Below, piece after piece: positions 1 through 8,480 of a stretch of DNA of 64,000 nucleotides. The stretch lies in contig NZ_FMXR01000011.1 in NCBI RefSeq assembly GCF_900104415.1, forward strand, positions 1 through 64,000. The letters run 5' to 3'. Positions within the stretch are counted from its first letter, which is position 1; every line of letters begins with the position of its first letter. A program made the translations under genes and the position numbers. The stretch is from Eubacterium oxidoreducens. GTDB lineage: Bacteria > Bacillota > Clostridia > Lachnospirales > Lachnospiraceae. Under the pieces are notes generated by a model. It worked only from the letters and a program-made list of their open reading frames with translations. It searched no databases and was not told the DNA's origin.

Positions 1-1
1 T

Positions 2-238
2 CACAGAATACGTATGTGTATATGGAAACAATGGAAGAAGCCCAAGACAAAGGTGCGAAATCTGATTAAGATGGGTGTGCCTAAGGACTTGGCACATATG
101 GCTGGCAACAGTCGGCGTGGATATTGGTTTACCACACATACAGTCGCAGTCAACATGGCGATGACAAAAGATAGACTGATAAACAGTGGCTTCTATGATT
201 TAGCCACAGCCTATCAGTCTGTGCACGTCAACTATTGA
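2..238 (+). CDS. ltrA: Group II intron reverse transcriptase/maturase, C-terminal fragment
   Basis: This is the last part of a multifunctional intron-encoded protein that helps the intron RNA splice and reinsert. The frame is open from base 2 through the stop at 236-238, so the methionine at 14 is internal and not a start. The visible residues (RRIRMC-WKQWKKPKT followed by a GNSRRGYW block) fit the very C-terminus of bacterial group II maturases. Reverse transcriptase catalytic motifs lie upstream, outside the window. Intron domain V begins directly after the stop codon. Confidence 0.85.
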   Translation, partial: HRIRMCIWKQWKKPKTKVRNLIKMGVPKDLAHMAGNSRRGYWFTTHTVAVNMAMTKDRLINSGFYDLATAYQSVHVNY

Positions 239-240
239 AA

Positions 241-310
241 ACGCCGTATACCGAACGGTACGTACGGTGTTATGAGAGGACGGGAGCTAGTCACTCCCTC
301 CTACTCGATT
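241..310 (+). ncRNA. Group II intron domains V and VI
   Basis: Bases 241-270 fold into a short hairpin (ACGCCGTA pairing with TACGGTGT, one G-U pair, capped by a CGAA-type loop region), as expected for catalytic domain V. Bases about 273-309 form the domain VI stem (GGGAG/CTCCC core) that carries the branch-point adenosine. The order maturase stop, domain V, domain VI, 3' end is the normal one. Confidence 0.8.
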
Positions 311-378
311 CATAGATAAGAAGGAAGTGACAGAATATTCTGAATATATAAAAATGCAAAGTAAATTATCTATAAGAG

Positions 379-407
379 TTGACAAAAAGCGAAAAAAGAA
401 TTATTAT
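379..407 (+). promoter_or_regulatory. Sigma-A type promoter for the candidate RNA at 414-692
   Basis: A consensus TTGACA (379-384) is followed after exactly 17 bases by TATTAT (402-407). No open reading frame of useful length follows on this strand before the terminator-like hairpin at 645-692, which suggests that the transcript is not an mRNA. Confidence 0.7.
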
Positions 408-413
408 ATAGTC

Positions 414-692
414 AAGAAAAAGATATAGACAGACTAATGAACAGGAGGTACGGTCCGATGGGATAGTATACTGAACCTTAGGAAATCTCTTTAGGAAGAG
501 TTTATCATAGATGAAACTATCAATTAAGGAGAAGCCTTAGAACAAAATTTTAAAGAAATGGAGGTACGGTCCAAAGAACAATTAAGTAATACCATCATAA
601 TCTAAGAAAGGCATAGGTGTAGACAATGAAATTACTGGAAATTCATTAAGAACCCGGTCGAAGGGATAGAAACAATCGGCCGGGTTCTTAAT
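414..692 (+). ncRNA. Candidate non-coding RNA with a duplicated GGAGGTACGGTCC motif
   Basis: The stretch between a strong promoter and a 13-bp hairpin has no credible gene. It contains the 13-mer GGAGGTACGGTCC twice, at 444-456 and 560-572. The first copy looks like a Shine-Dalgarno site before an ATG-GGA-TAG minimal frame. The second has no start codon. I do not recognise an RNA family. It could also be a leftover leader or exon sequence of the intron target. Confidence 0.4.
645..692 (+). terminator. Strong hairpin, probable terminator
   Basis: ATTAAGAACCCGG (645-657) pairs perfectly with CCGGGTTCTTAAT (680-692) around a 22-base loop and is followed by a moderately T-rich run. It lies between the candidate RNA and the convergent gene at 701-1579, so it may stop transcription from both sides. 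Confidence 0.7.
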
Positions 693-700
693 TTGTGTAT

Positions 701-1579
701 TTATTCAGTTGTACTTATGGTAGTATCTGCTGTAACTGTGGATGAGGAAGAATCGGACGTTGTTGCTTTTATGGCAAAAATGCCGAAGATAATGACTGCA
801 ATAATGACAATTAAAATGGCTAATTTGCCGGCCTTTCCAAGAACCACTTCCTCTTTATCAGAGGCATCATGATTGTCTATATTCTTGATATAGGTAATCA
901 TATTAAGATCCTGGCGCTGTTTTAAAGCGCCGCTTTTATTTTTCGGATAGCGTATAGTCGAAATGGTTTCTTCGAGAACGCCGCAGACGTCTTTTCCGTC
1001 TTTTGTAAGCGTATGGATATCATAATTCATCAATCGAAGAGCTTCGATTCTTTGCATACCATCGCGGCTTAGAGCAGCTTCAACAAAGAAAGATACAATC
1101 ATATCATCTGTTAAGTCTTCTTTTTTGATCTTTTTAGTTAGTTGCAACATTTTATAAGATCCGATTACCAGTTTTTTGTAATTGTCTTTTGCCTGGCTTT
1201 TGGAAATCATGGAAGTGATGATGGAAAAACATTCTACCTGGCAGGCAATTTCAAATAATGCACAGCAACTTTCATCCGTTGACAAATCAAGATTCTTTGA
1301 ATGCTTATCAAGAACTTCAAAAACAAATCTACGGTTGTTAATGTTGTTATAATCGACACTGAAAATTTCCGTCGGAAGAGGCGAAACCTCTTTTGTTAAA
1401 TAATCGATGATATCGTGATCGCGAAGGAGCAAAAGGTCCTTGTATATGCTGATTAAATCGTTCTCTTGCACATCTTTTAAGATGCCATCTTGTAAAAATT
1501 GAAGAACCTTAGCGCGATTCTTTTTGGAAAGATGTTCGTAAAATTCATGCATTGATAAATTGTTTTTGTTTGTACTCAT
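701..1579 (-). CDS. Unrecognised protein with one C-terminal membrane segment
   Basis: I do not recognise this 292-residue protein. The first 240 residues look like a soluble, mainly helical region rich in Leu, Asp and Lys. One hydrophobic segment (about residues 250-272, LAILIVIIAVIIFGIFAIKA) is followed by a short Ser/Thr-rich tail, so it is probably tail-anchored with the bulk in the cytoplasm. The start ATG has a GGAG ribosome site. It stands alone, convergent with the candidate RNA and divergent from the HD hydrolase gene. Confidence 0.6.
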   Translation of the reverse strand: MSTNKNNLSMHEFYEHLSKKNRAKVLQFLQDGILKDVQENDLISIYKDLLLLRDHDIIDYLTKEVSPLPTEIFSVDYNNINNRRFVFEVLDKHSKNLDLSTDESCCALFEIACQVECFSIITSMISKSQAKDNYKKLVIGSYKMLQLTKKIKKEDLTDDMIVSFFVEAALSRDGMQRIEALRLMNYDIHTLTKDGKDVCGVLEETISTIRYPKNKSGALKQRQDLNMITYIKNIDNHDASDKEEVVLGKAGKLAILIVIIAVIIFGIFAIKATTSDSSSSTVTADTTISTTE

Positions 1580-1714
1580 AAGTTAAATACTCCTTCACTA
1601 CTATAGTCTTATTCCACGATTCTATTATGCGAAAGGAATGTGTATATCATCTATAGAGAATGTGAAAAAAATATGATATTTTTATGAGGGAACATAAATT
1701 TGAAGGCGCGTTAC

Positions 1715-1744
1715 TTGCGAAATAAGGATACAAATATGTATAAT
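1715..1744 (+). promoter_or_regulatory. Probable promoter of the HD hydrolase gene
   Basis: TTGCGA (1715-1720) and TATAAT (1739-1744) are separated by 18 bases, about 70 bases upstream of the start at 1813. Confidence 0.5.
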
Positions 1745-1812
1745 GATAGATAAGAATGCAGGAAAACCATTTGTGAGAATTTAGTAAGAGTGGAGTTAAA
1801 ATAGGGAAGAAT

Positions 1813-2397
1813 GTGAGATTCATGGATACGAAAAAATTGGCACAAGCGACAACATTTGCCATTATGGCACATGAAGGGGATTATCGTAAGGGGACGAAAA
1901 TTCCATATGCAGCACATCCGATTGAAACCGGATTAATTACAATGTCACTTACAGAAGATGAGGATGTTATCGTTGCTGCATTTCTTCATGATGTAGTCGA
2001 AGATACGGAATATACAATTGCAGATATTGAAAAACGCTTTGGAAAGAGAGTGGCGCAGTTGGTTGCAAGTGAAAGTGAAGATAAGATGCGCCATATGAGT
2101 GCCTCGCAGTCATGGAATCTTCGAAAACAGGCAACCATTGATCATTTAAAAGAAGCGACAAAGGAAGAGAAAATCATCTGTTTGGCAGATAAATTGTCGA
2201 ATATCAGGCAATCGGTAAAAAGCTATGAACAAAAAGGCGACGCGATGTGGGAGGTCTTTAATCAGCGGGATATCGCACGACAGGAATGGTATTACCGGTC
2301 GATTGGAGATGCATTGTCGGAATTTGCCGAGACGAGCGCTTATAGGGAGTATATAAAAGCGGTTGATTATGTATTTGGAAATAATAAAAAAAATTAG
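1813..2397 (+). CDS. Small HD-domain phosphohydrolase (SpoT/MESH1-like)
   Basis: The 194-residue protein has the HD hydrolase pattern of single-domain (p)ppGpp hydrolases. An early His with a RKGTKIPYAAHP motif (about residues 19-37) is followed by FLHDVVEDT (about 57-65), which supplies the metal-binding His-Asp pair. No synthetase or TGS/ACT domain is present, so it would be a stand-alone hydrolase of alarmones or related nucleotides. The start is GTG at 1813 or ATG at 1822; spacing to AGGGA slightly favours GTG. It sits alone with its own promoter and terminator. The exact substrate is inferred. Confidence 0.8.
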   Translation: MRFMDTKKLAQATTFAIMAHEGDYRKGTKIPYAAHPIETGLITMSLTEDEDVIVAAFLHDVVEDTEYTIADIEKRFGKRVAQLVASESEDKMRHMSASQSWNLRKQATIDHLKEATKEEKIICLADKLSNIRQSVKSYEQKGDAMWEVFNQRDIARQEWYYRSIGDALSEFAETSAYREYIKAVDYVFGNNKKN

Positions 2398-2483
2398 AAG
2401 AAGAGGACAATTGGAAGAGACCCCTCAAAAGTTAGACTAAAATCTAACGCTTGCAAGGTCGTTACAAATGTCCTCTTCTTTTT
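2398..2483 (+). terminator. Long hairpin terminator with an odd 59-base interior
   Basis: AAGAAGAGGACA (2398-2409) pairs with TGTCCTCTTCTT (2469-2480), followed by more T. The long loop holds a second hairpin (GTTAGA 2431-2436 with TCTAAC 2443-2448) and an ACCCCTCAAAAGTTAGAC stretch that looks like the end of an IS3-type element. Confidence 0.6.
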
Positions 2484-2629
2484 GAAATAATACGGATTAT
2501 CGGGATGAAAATAGGGTACAATTTAACTCAGACAAAGAAAAATACCCCTTTGATTGAAAAATTTAGCGCAACGAAATCATTGTGATTTGAGAAAATCTGT
2601 TGCAATGAGTTTTGCAGAAAGGAGCACAC

Positions 2630-3769
2630 ATGCGTTTTATTCATTTGTCAGACTTGCATATAGGAAAAAGAGGGAATGAGTTTTCTATGCTTGAAGAACA
2701 AAAATATATACTCATCGAGATTTTGAATATCGTAAAAGAACAAAAAGCGGACGCCGTATTGATTGCCGGAGATGTTTATGATAAGCCAACTCCCGGGGAG
2801 GATGCGGTTAAATTATTTGATTATTTTCTGACAAGGCTTGCACAAAACCGGATTGCAACTTATATAATCAGCGGAAATCATGATTCGGCGGTGAAACTTT
2901 CTTTTGCATCCGAATTGATAAAAGAATCCAATATTTATATAGCGCCTGCTTATGATGGAAATGCGCAATGCTTTACCTTAGGAGAAAAAGATGCTCCGAT
3001 TAACTTGTATTTATTACCATTTATTAAACCAATTGTGATGCGCCATCTGTTTCCTGAAAGAGCAGAAGAAATTAAGGATTATACTGATGCCTGCCGACTT
3101 GCGATTGAAATGATGCAGGTGGATGAGCATGCTTGTAATGTTTTAGTGGCTCACCAATTTGTTACCGGAGCTTGGCGTTCAGAGTCGGAGGAAATCAGCG
3201 TAGGAGGAATTGATAATATAGATGCATCTGTATTTGAACCATTTGATTATGTGGCACTTGGACATATTCATGGTCCACAGCAGGTAGGACGCGCCTCAAT
3301 CCGCTATTGCGGAACTCCGCTAAAGTATTCTTTTTCGGAAGTGAATCATAAAAAATCCGTTACTTTAGTTGAAATCATACCGGGGAAAGAACCAAAGATT
3401 GATGAAATCTTACTGTCTCCAAAACATGATATGCGTGAAATAAAAGGGACATTTGAACAGCTCATGATGAAGGAAAATTATGAAGGTACCTCAACGCAGG
3501 ACTATATTCATGCCATATTGACAGATGAGGATGAGGTACCGAATGCGTTGGCAAAATTACGCGTGATTTATCCGAATATTATGAAATTGACGTATGATAA
3601 CAACCGGACGAGAGAAAACAAAATTATGAAAGATACTGTTGATGTGGAGCATAAAAGTGAGCTCGAATTGTTTGAAGAATTTTTTGCAATGCAAAACAAT
3701 ATTCCGATGAGTGATAAGCAACGAGAACTAGCGAGAGAATTAATCGAAAAACTTGGAAAGGAAGTGTAG
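2630..3769 (+). CDS. sbcD: Exonuclease SbcCD, nuclease subunit SbcD
   Basis: This is the Mre11-like metallophosphoesterase subunit that cleaves hairpins and blocked DNA ends together with SbcC. The N-terminus shows the phosphoesterase motifs in order: SDLHIG (D8, H10), AGDVYD (D48), SGNHDS (N83, H84), then VAHQF and LGHIHG further on. A frame opens at TTG 2612, but the start is placed at ATG 2630, 6-10 bases after AAAGGAG. Length (379 residues) is normal. sbcC follows after a 2-base gap, so the two are co-translated. Confidence 0.95.
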   Translation: MRFIHLSDLHIGKRGNEFSMLEEQKYILIEILNIVKEQKADAVLIAGDVYDKPTPGEDAVKLFDYFLTRLAQNRIATYIISGNHDSAVKLSFASELIKESNIYIAPAYDGNAQCFTLGEKDAPINLYLLPFIKPIVMRHLFPERAEEIKDYTDACRLAIEMMQVDEHACNVLVAHQFVTGAWRSESEEISVGGIDNIDASVFEPFDYVALGHIHGPQQVGRASIRYCGTPLKYSFSEVNHKKSVTLVEIIPGKEPKIDEILLSPKHDMREIKGTFEQLMMKENYEGTSTQDYIHAILTDEDEVPNALAKLRVIYPNIMKLTYDNNRTRENKIMKDTVDVEHKSELELFEEFFAMQNNIPMSDKQRELARELIEKLGKEV

Positions 3770-3771
3770 GA

Positions 3772-6540
3772 ATGAGACCATTGTATCTTGAAATATCGGC
3801 ATTTGGACCATATGCGGGAAAAGAACAGATTGAGATGGACAAGCTTGGAGAACATGGTCTTTATCTGATAACCGGGGAGACGGGCGCCGGTAAAACGACC
3901 ATATTTGATGCTATTTGTTTTGCATTGTTTGGATCGGCCAGTGGAACGAATCGAGATTCGGGAATGCTGTGTTCTAAATATGCGAAAGCAGATATGCCCA
4001 CAGAAGTTATGCTTAGGTTTTTACATAAAGGAAAAGAATATACCATTCATCGTAATCCGGAATATATGAGAAAGAAGCAGAGGGGGGACGGATTTACCAA
4101 ACAAAAAGCAGATGCAGATTTGGAAAGAGAGGATGGGACGTTTATTACCGGTTATTCGGAAGTGACCGGTGCAGTGGTAGAACTTTTGGGAGTGACAAAA
4201 GAACAGTTCTTGCAGATTTCTATGTTAGCGCAAGGGGATTTTATGAAATTGCTTCTTGCAGATACCAAAGAACGTCATACAATCTTTCGAAACCTGTTTC
4301 ATACAGAAAAGTATGATCGTTTGCAAAAACTTTTAAAAGAAGAAAAAAGTGTTTGTGAGCAGGCATGTAAGGATGCGCAAAAGAGTGTTGGACAATATAT
4401 CAGGGGGATTCAATGCGAGGCGGATGATGTTCTTGGAATTGAAGTGGATAAAGCCATAAACGGCGAGCTTTTGACGGAAGATGTGTTAGAAGTAGTCGAG
4501 CAATTATTAGAAAAAGATCTGGCAAGAAAAGATCAATTAGAAGAAGTAATCAAAAAAACAGATAAAAAGTTTAATCAGATCAATGAGGACCTTGGCGCGG
4601 CACGGGAAATAGAAAAGACAAAGCAATTGTTAAGTGAGACAAAAGAGCGTCTGTTAAAGCTGCATCCAATTGAAAAACAAAAAAAAGAAGCCCTTGAAAA
4701 GGCAGAGAATAACCTGAAAGAAAAGGAAGTGTGCAATCAAAAAATAGCGCAGATACAGACACAATTACCGGAATATGAGACATATGAACAGATTGAAAAA
4801 AGCCTTGATGTGTGGAAGAGGGAACTAAAAAAAGCAAAATTGGATATAGAAAGGATGAATGCTGAGGCAGAAAAAAAAGAAAAATGCTGCGCCGCATATA
4901 AAGACGAATTAAACCAATTGCAAAATGCAGGAGAGAATAAAGCAAAACTGGAACGTGAGCAAGACCGTGTACGGATGATGGTAGAAAATCTTGAGGAAAT
5001 CAAAGAGAAAATAAAAAGCTTAAAGCAGCAGCGACAAGTATATGAACAAGCACAAGAAGCATACCGAATCGTCAGAGAGCAATACCGGAGTATTAGAGAA
5101 GAATGTGAGCAAATGGAACAGGCTTATCGAGATGGACAGGCCGGCATATTGGCGGCGACCTTGCAAGAAGGAAGTCCTTGTCCGGTGTGTGGGTCTGTGT
5201 CACATCCTCATCTGGCACAGCTTACACAGGTTGTTCCAACACAGGAGGAACTAAAGAAATGTAAAGCTGCAGCGGAGGAAATGCGCAAGAAGGCAGATGA
5301 GACCAGTACAAAAGCCGGAGAACAAAGTATGTTGGTACAAGCTATGCAACAACAGATTTGTGAAGCTGCCAAAAAAGTATCGGTGGACGAGCAAGAAGAG
5401 CATCTAGAAGAAATCATCGATGCTAAGCTCAAAGAGGAAAAGACGGCGGGCGAATTAGCGAAAAAAAAGTGTGAGCAGGAGCTTATCAGAATACAACGAA
5501 GGGATGAGATAAGCGCTTTGATTCCGAATCTTGAACAAGAAAGGGAGCAGCTAAAGCGTGAAGTTGTAGCACTGCAAGATACCATAACACAGCAAAAGAC
5601 GCGGATAGAATCTGCAGAAAATCAACAAGCAACGATTAAGGAAAAATTGACGTTCTCAGGTGGCTTGGAGGCTGCTGCAGAAATTCAAAAGCTACAAAAC
5701 CGGGCACAGCTTATACAAAAAGAATATGAGCAGGCGTCTAAAGCGGTGCAAGAGATATCCGAGCAGATCTTTAAATTAACCGGAAGTATGGAAAATTGCC
5801 AGATGACGCTAAAACATGCCAAAACCTTTGATATAAAGAACTTAGAACTTGCACACAGTCAGATTCAGGAAGAAAAAAGAATGCAGACAGAAGAGATTAC
5901 CAAGGTGCAAAGTCGTTTGGATGCCAATGAACGCGGACATCGGGATATTGAACAGACAGCTAAAAAGATTGCAGAACTTGAAAAGAAATTTGCCTGGGTT
6001 TCTACTTTGTCGGATACAGCTAATGGTATGTTATCGAAAAAAGCAAAGATTATGCTGGAAACTTATATTCAAGGGACATATTTTGAAAGAATTATTCAAA
6101 GAGCTAATCTGCGTCTTCTTAAGATGACAGATGGGCAGTATGAACTGATAAGAGAAAAAGAATCGCTAAATAACAAAAGTCAGACAGGTCTTGAATTATC
6201 TGTTAAGGATTATTATAACGGTTCACAAAGAAGTGTGAAGTCGTTATCCGGTGGAGAGCAGTTTATGGCATCACTTTCGTTGGCACTTGGATTATCCGAT
6301 GAAGTAACAGCATCAGTTGGTGGAATTGAGCTCGATACAATGTTTGTAGATGAGGGCTTTGGTTCCTTAGATACCGATAAGACTCTGCCGCGCGCATATG
6401 AAGCACTTATGGGACTTACAGAAGGCAATAAGCTGGTTGGAATCATTTCTCATGTGACAGATTTAAAATCGAAAATCGATCATCAGATTGTGGTAACAAA
6501 AGATCGGTCAGATGGAAGTTATGTGAAATTAATCGTATAA
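3772..6540 (+). CDS. sbcC: Exonuclease SbcCD, ATPase subunit SbcC
   Basis: This Rad50-like SMC protein forms the ATPase head and long coiled-coil arm of the SbcCD nuclease. Walker A (GETGAGKTT, residues 35-43), a Q-loop region, about 400 residues of Lys/Glu-rich coiled coil on each side of a CPVC zinc hook (470-473), the ABC signature LSGGEQ (825-830) and Walker B with D860-E861 are all present. Length 922 residues is slightly short of the usual 1,000 but complete. It follows sbcD directly and ends at a strong terminator. Confidence 0.95.
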   Translation: MRPLYLEISAFGPYAGKEQIEMDKLGEHGLYLITGETGAGKTTIFDAICFALFGSASGTNRDSGMLCSKYAKADMPTEVMLRFLHKGKEYTIHRNPEYMRKKQRGDGFTKQKADADLEREDGTFITGYSEVTGAVVELLGVTKEQFLQISMLAQGDFMKLLLADTKERHTIFRNLFHTEKYDRLQKLLKEEKSVCEQACKDAQKSVGQYIRGIQCEADDVLGIEVDKAINGELLTEDVLEVVEQLLEKDLARKDQLEEVIKKTDKKFNQINEDLGAAREIEKTKQLLSETKERLLKLHPIEKQKKEALEKAENNLKEKEVCNQKIAQIQTQLPEYETYEQIEKSLDVWKRELKKAKLDIERMNAEAEKKEKCCAAYKDELNQLQNAGENKAKLEREQDRVRMMVENLEEIKEKIKSLKQQRQVYEQAQEAYRIVREQYRSIREECEQMEQAYRDGQAGILAATLQEGSPCPVCGSVSHPHLAQLTQVVPTQEELKKCKAAAEEMRKKADETSTKAGEQSMLVQAMQQQICEAAKKVSVDEQEEHLEEIIDAKLKEEKTAGELAKKKCEQELIRIQRRDEISALIPNLEQEREQLKREVVALQDTITQQKTRIESAENQQATIKEKLTFSGGLEAAAEIQKLQNRAQLIQKEYEQASKAVQEISEQIFKLTGSMENCQMTLKHAKTFDIKNLELAHSQIQEEKRMQTEEITKVQSRLDANERGHRDIEQTAKKIAELEKKFAWVSTLSDTANGMLSKKAKIMLETYIQGTYFERIIQRANLRLLKMTDGQYELIREKESLNNKSQTGLELSVKDYYNGSQRSVKSLSGGEQFMASLSLALGLSDEVTASVGGIELDTMFVDEGFGSLDTDKTLPRAYEALMGLTEGNKLVGIISHVTDLKSKIDHQIVVTKDRSDGSYVKLIV

Positions 6541-6562
6541 CCTAGGTGAGTAGAGAGCAAAT

Positions 6563-6617
6563 AAGGATGTTGCACTAGATGATTGATATCAAAATCTGGT
6601 GCAACATCCTTTTTTTT
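6563..6617. terminator. Bidirectional terminator between sbcC and the efflux operon
   Basis: An 18-bp stem (AAGGATGTTGCAC on the left arm, GTGCAACATCCTT on the right) is followed by eight T on the plus strand. The permease gene ends inside its T run, so the hairpin can serve both converging operons. Confidence 0.9.
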
Positions 6618-7797
6618 AACCAATATAGCGCAATGCTTCGATTGGATTTTTCTTTGATGCTTTATGGGCAGGATACAATCCGAAGATAATACCAATGGCG
6701 AGAGAGAAGAGGATGGCAATCCAGACAACTCCCATGGATAAGGTAAAATTCAAATCGTAATCACTGGCAAATATGGCTGCAATCTTTAAGGTAATCCAAG
6801 AAAGTCCGATTCCGATTGCGCAACCCACAAGACTTACAACAAGTGATTCAATTAAGAATTGAAGCATGATGACACCTTTGCAGGCTCCAATTGCTTTTCG
6901 GATACCAATCTCTCTGGTACGTTCGGTAACGGATACCAACATGATGTTCATGATTCCGATACCGCCGACCAAAAGTGAGATGCCGGCAATACCACCAAGA
7001 AGCAACGTCAGCATACCTGTGACACTTTCCATGGTTTCCGCAATTTCTGTTGAAGAGGTTACAGAATAATAATCGGAATCGCCAAAACGTTCTAGCAGAT
7101 AAGAATCCAGATAAGCTTCTGCAGCATCCATAGAATCTTCATCCGCAGCAGATACAACAAAGCTTGAAATATCAGTTGATACGCTGTCGGAAGTACGAAT
7201 TAAGGTGGTGTATGGAATATAGGCTTCATAAGTGGAAGAAGATGACGAAGAGGAATCGTCTTCTTCTAAGATTCCAACAATAGTATAAGTGTAACCATTT
7301 AAACTGATGGTTTCACCAAGGCAGTTTGCGTAACCGATAATATCGGTTGCGACATCCTGACTGATAATAATAATGTTGGAATGATTTTCCACATCAACTG
7401 TTTTTATAAAACGGCCGGTAGAAAGCGTCACATCCATGATGTCATCGTAATCAGCTGTGGTACCATAGACGTTAACGGTTTCACTGGTGGAATCGTTTTC
7501 GGCAGTAAGCGAGGTCTGGGTGACAGCTGCTATCCCGGAGATATTTTCATTGGCTTCGATTTCTTCTAAATCAGCAAGCTTTAAAGGATTGCCATCATCA
7601 TCTGAGATGGAAACGGAAAGCATGTCAGTTCCCATACTGGAAATCTGGTTAGATACCGAGTCGGTTGTTCCGCTTGCCATAGAAACCAATACAACCAGTG
7701 ACATGACACCGATGATAATTCCAAGCATGGTCAAAAAAGAACGCATCTTATTGGAAAGAACTGCTTTTAAAGCCATCTTAAAAGACTGAATAATCAT
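6616..7797 (-). CDS. MacB/FtsX-family ABC transporter permease
   Basis: The 393-residue protein has the MacB-type layout: a first membrane helix (about 15-40), a large extracellular domain (about 45-265), and three helices near the C-terminus. Around the second helix it has the typical GIMNIMLVSVTERTREIGIR block. It would pair with the ATPase encoded just upstream (ATGA overlap at 7794-7797) and the adaptor protein. In Firmicutes such sets export peptides, lipids or antimicrobials by a mechanotransmission mechanism; the cargo here is unknown. Confidence 0.9.
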   Translation of the reverse strand: MIIQSFKMALKAVLSNKMRSFLTMLGIIIGVMSLVVLVSMASGTTDSVSNQISSMGTDMLSVSISDDDGNPLKLADLEEIEANENISGIAAVTQTSLTAENDSTSETVNVYGTTADYDDIMDVTLSTGRFIKTVDVENHSNIIIISQDVATDIIGYANCLGETISLNGYTYTIVGILEEDDSSSSSSSTYEAYIPYTTLIRTSDSVSTDISSFVVSAADEDSMDAAEAYLDSYLLERFGDSDYYSVTSSTEIAETMESVTGMLTLLLGGIAGISLLVGGIGIMNIMLVSVTERTREIGIRKAIGACKGVIMLQFLIESLVVSLVGCAIGIGLSWITLKIAAIFASDYDLNFTLSMGVVWIAILFSLAIGIIFGLYPAHKASKKNPIEALRYIG

Positions 7798-8480
7798 CGA
7801 GAAACCTCCTTTACGTGACCGTCTTTGATACGAATAATACGAGATGCTTGAACAGCAACTTCTTCGTCATGAGTAATTAATACAATTGTATGACCGGCGT
7901 CATGAAGCTCGTGAAAGAGCTTCATGATTTCTTCGCCGGTGGCAGAATCCAGATTACCGGTTGGTTCATCGGCAAGAAACAAGGATGGCTTTGTTGCAAT
8001 GGCTCGTGCAATTGCAACACGTTGCTGCTGACCACCGGATAACTCGGTTGGTTTGTGGTCTTTACGTTTTCCAAGTTGAACGCGAACCAATGCCTGATCC
8101 ACGAGAGCCTGTCTTTGCGCTTTTGGAACTTTTTGGTAAATCAAAGGTAATTCCACATTTTCTTCTGCAGTCAGATTCCCAATCAAATTAAAATTTTGAA
8201 AGATAAATCCAATCTGTTTATTTCGAATACGAGCAAGGTCGTTTTCAGAATAGGATTCAATTGGCTGTCCGTTCAGGTAGTAATGTCCTTCATCGGCAAT
8301 ATCGAGGCAACCGATAATGTTCATCATGGTGGATTTACCACTACCGGATGGTCCTATGATACTTACAAATTCACCTTCTTTGATACAAAGGCTGGCATGG
8401 TCAAGTGCGCGAACTTCAGTGTCACCGATGGTATAAACTTTTGAAACATCGTCAAGACGAATGATATCTTTAGTTTCCAC
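7794..8480 (-). CDS. MacB/LolD-type ABC transporter ATP-binding protein
   Basis: This is the ATPase of the tripartite efflux system. Walker A GPSGSGKS (43-50), signature LSGGQ (147-151) and Walker [11 protein letters not shown] (about D171-E172) are intact. The open frame runs 58 codons further upstream, but that part is read inside the adaptor gene and looks unlike any protein. The start is set at GTG 8480, seven bases after GGAGGAGGTG, giving 228 residues, the normal size. It overlaps the adaptor stop by 11 bases and the permease start by 4, so the three are translationally coupled. Confidence 0.92.
   Translation of the reverse strand: METKDIIRLDDVSKVYTIGDTEVRALDHASLCIKEGEFVSIIGPSGSGKSTMMNIIGCLDIADEGHYYLNGQPIESYSENDLARIRNKQIGFIFQNFNLIGNLTAEENVELPLIYQKVPKAQRQALVDQALVRVQLGKRKDHKPTELSGGQQQRVAIARAIATKPSLFLADEPTGNLDSATGEEIMKLFHELHDAGHTIVLITHDEEVAVQASRIIRIKDGHVKEVSR

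Larger units (their letters stand above)
1..310 (+). mobile_element. 3' end of a group II intron (truncated by the window edge)
   Basis: The window opens inside a group II intron. Seen: the C-terminal end of its maturase reading frame, then a structured tail that matches intron domains V and VI, ending with the CTACTCGATT sequence usual at the 3' end of chloroplast-like class introns. The 3' splice site is therefore put at about 309-310. The 5' part lies outside the window, so completeness and target site cannot be judged. The flanking exon (311-378) shows no gene. Confidence 0.85.
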
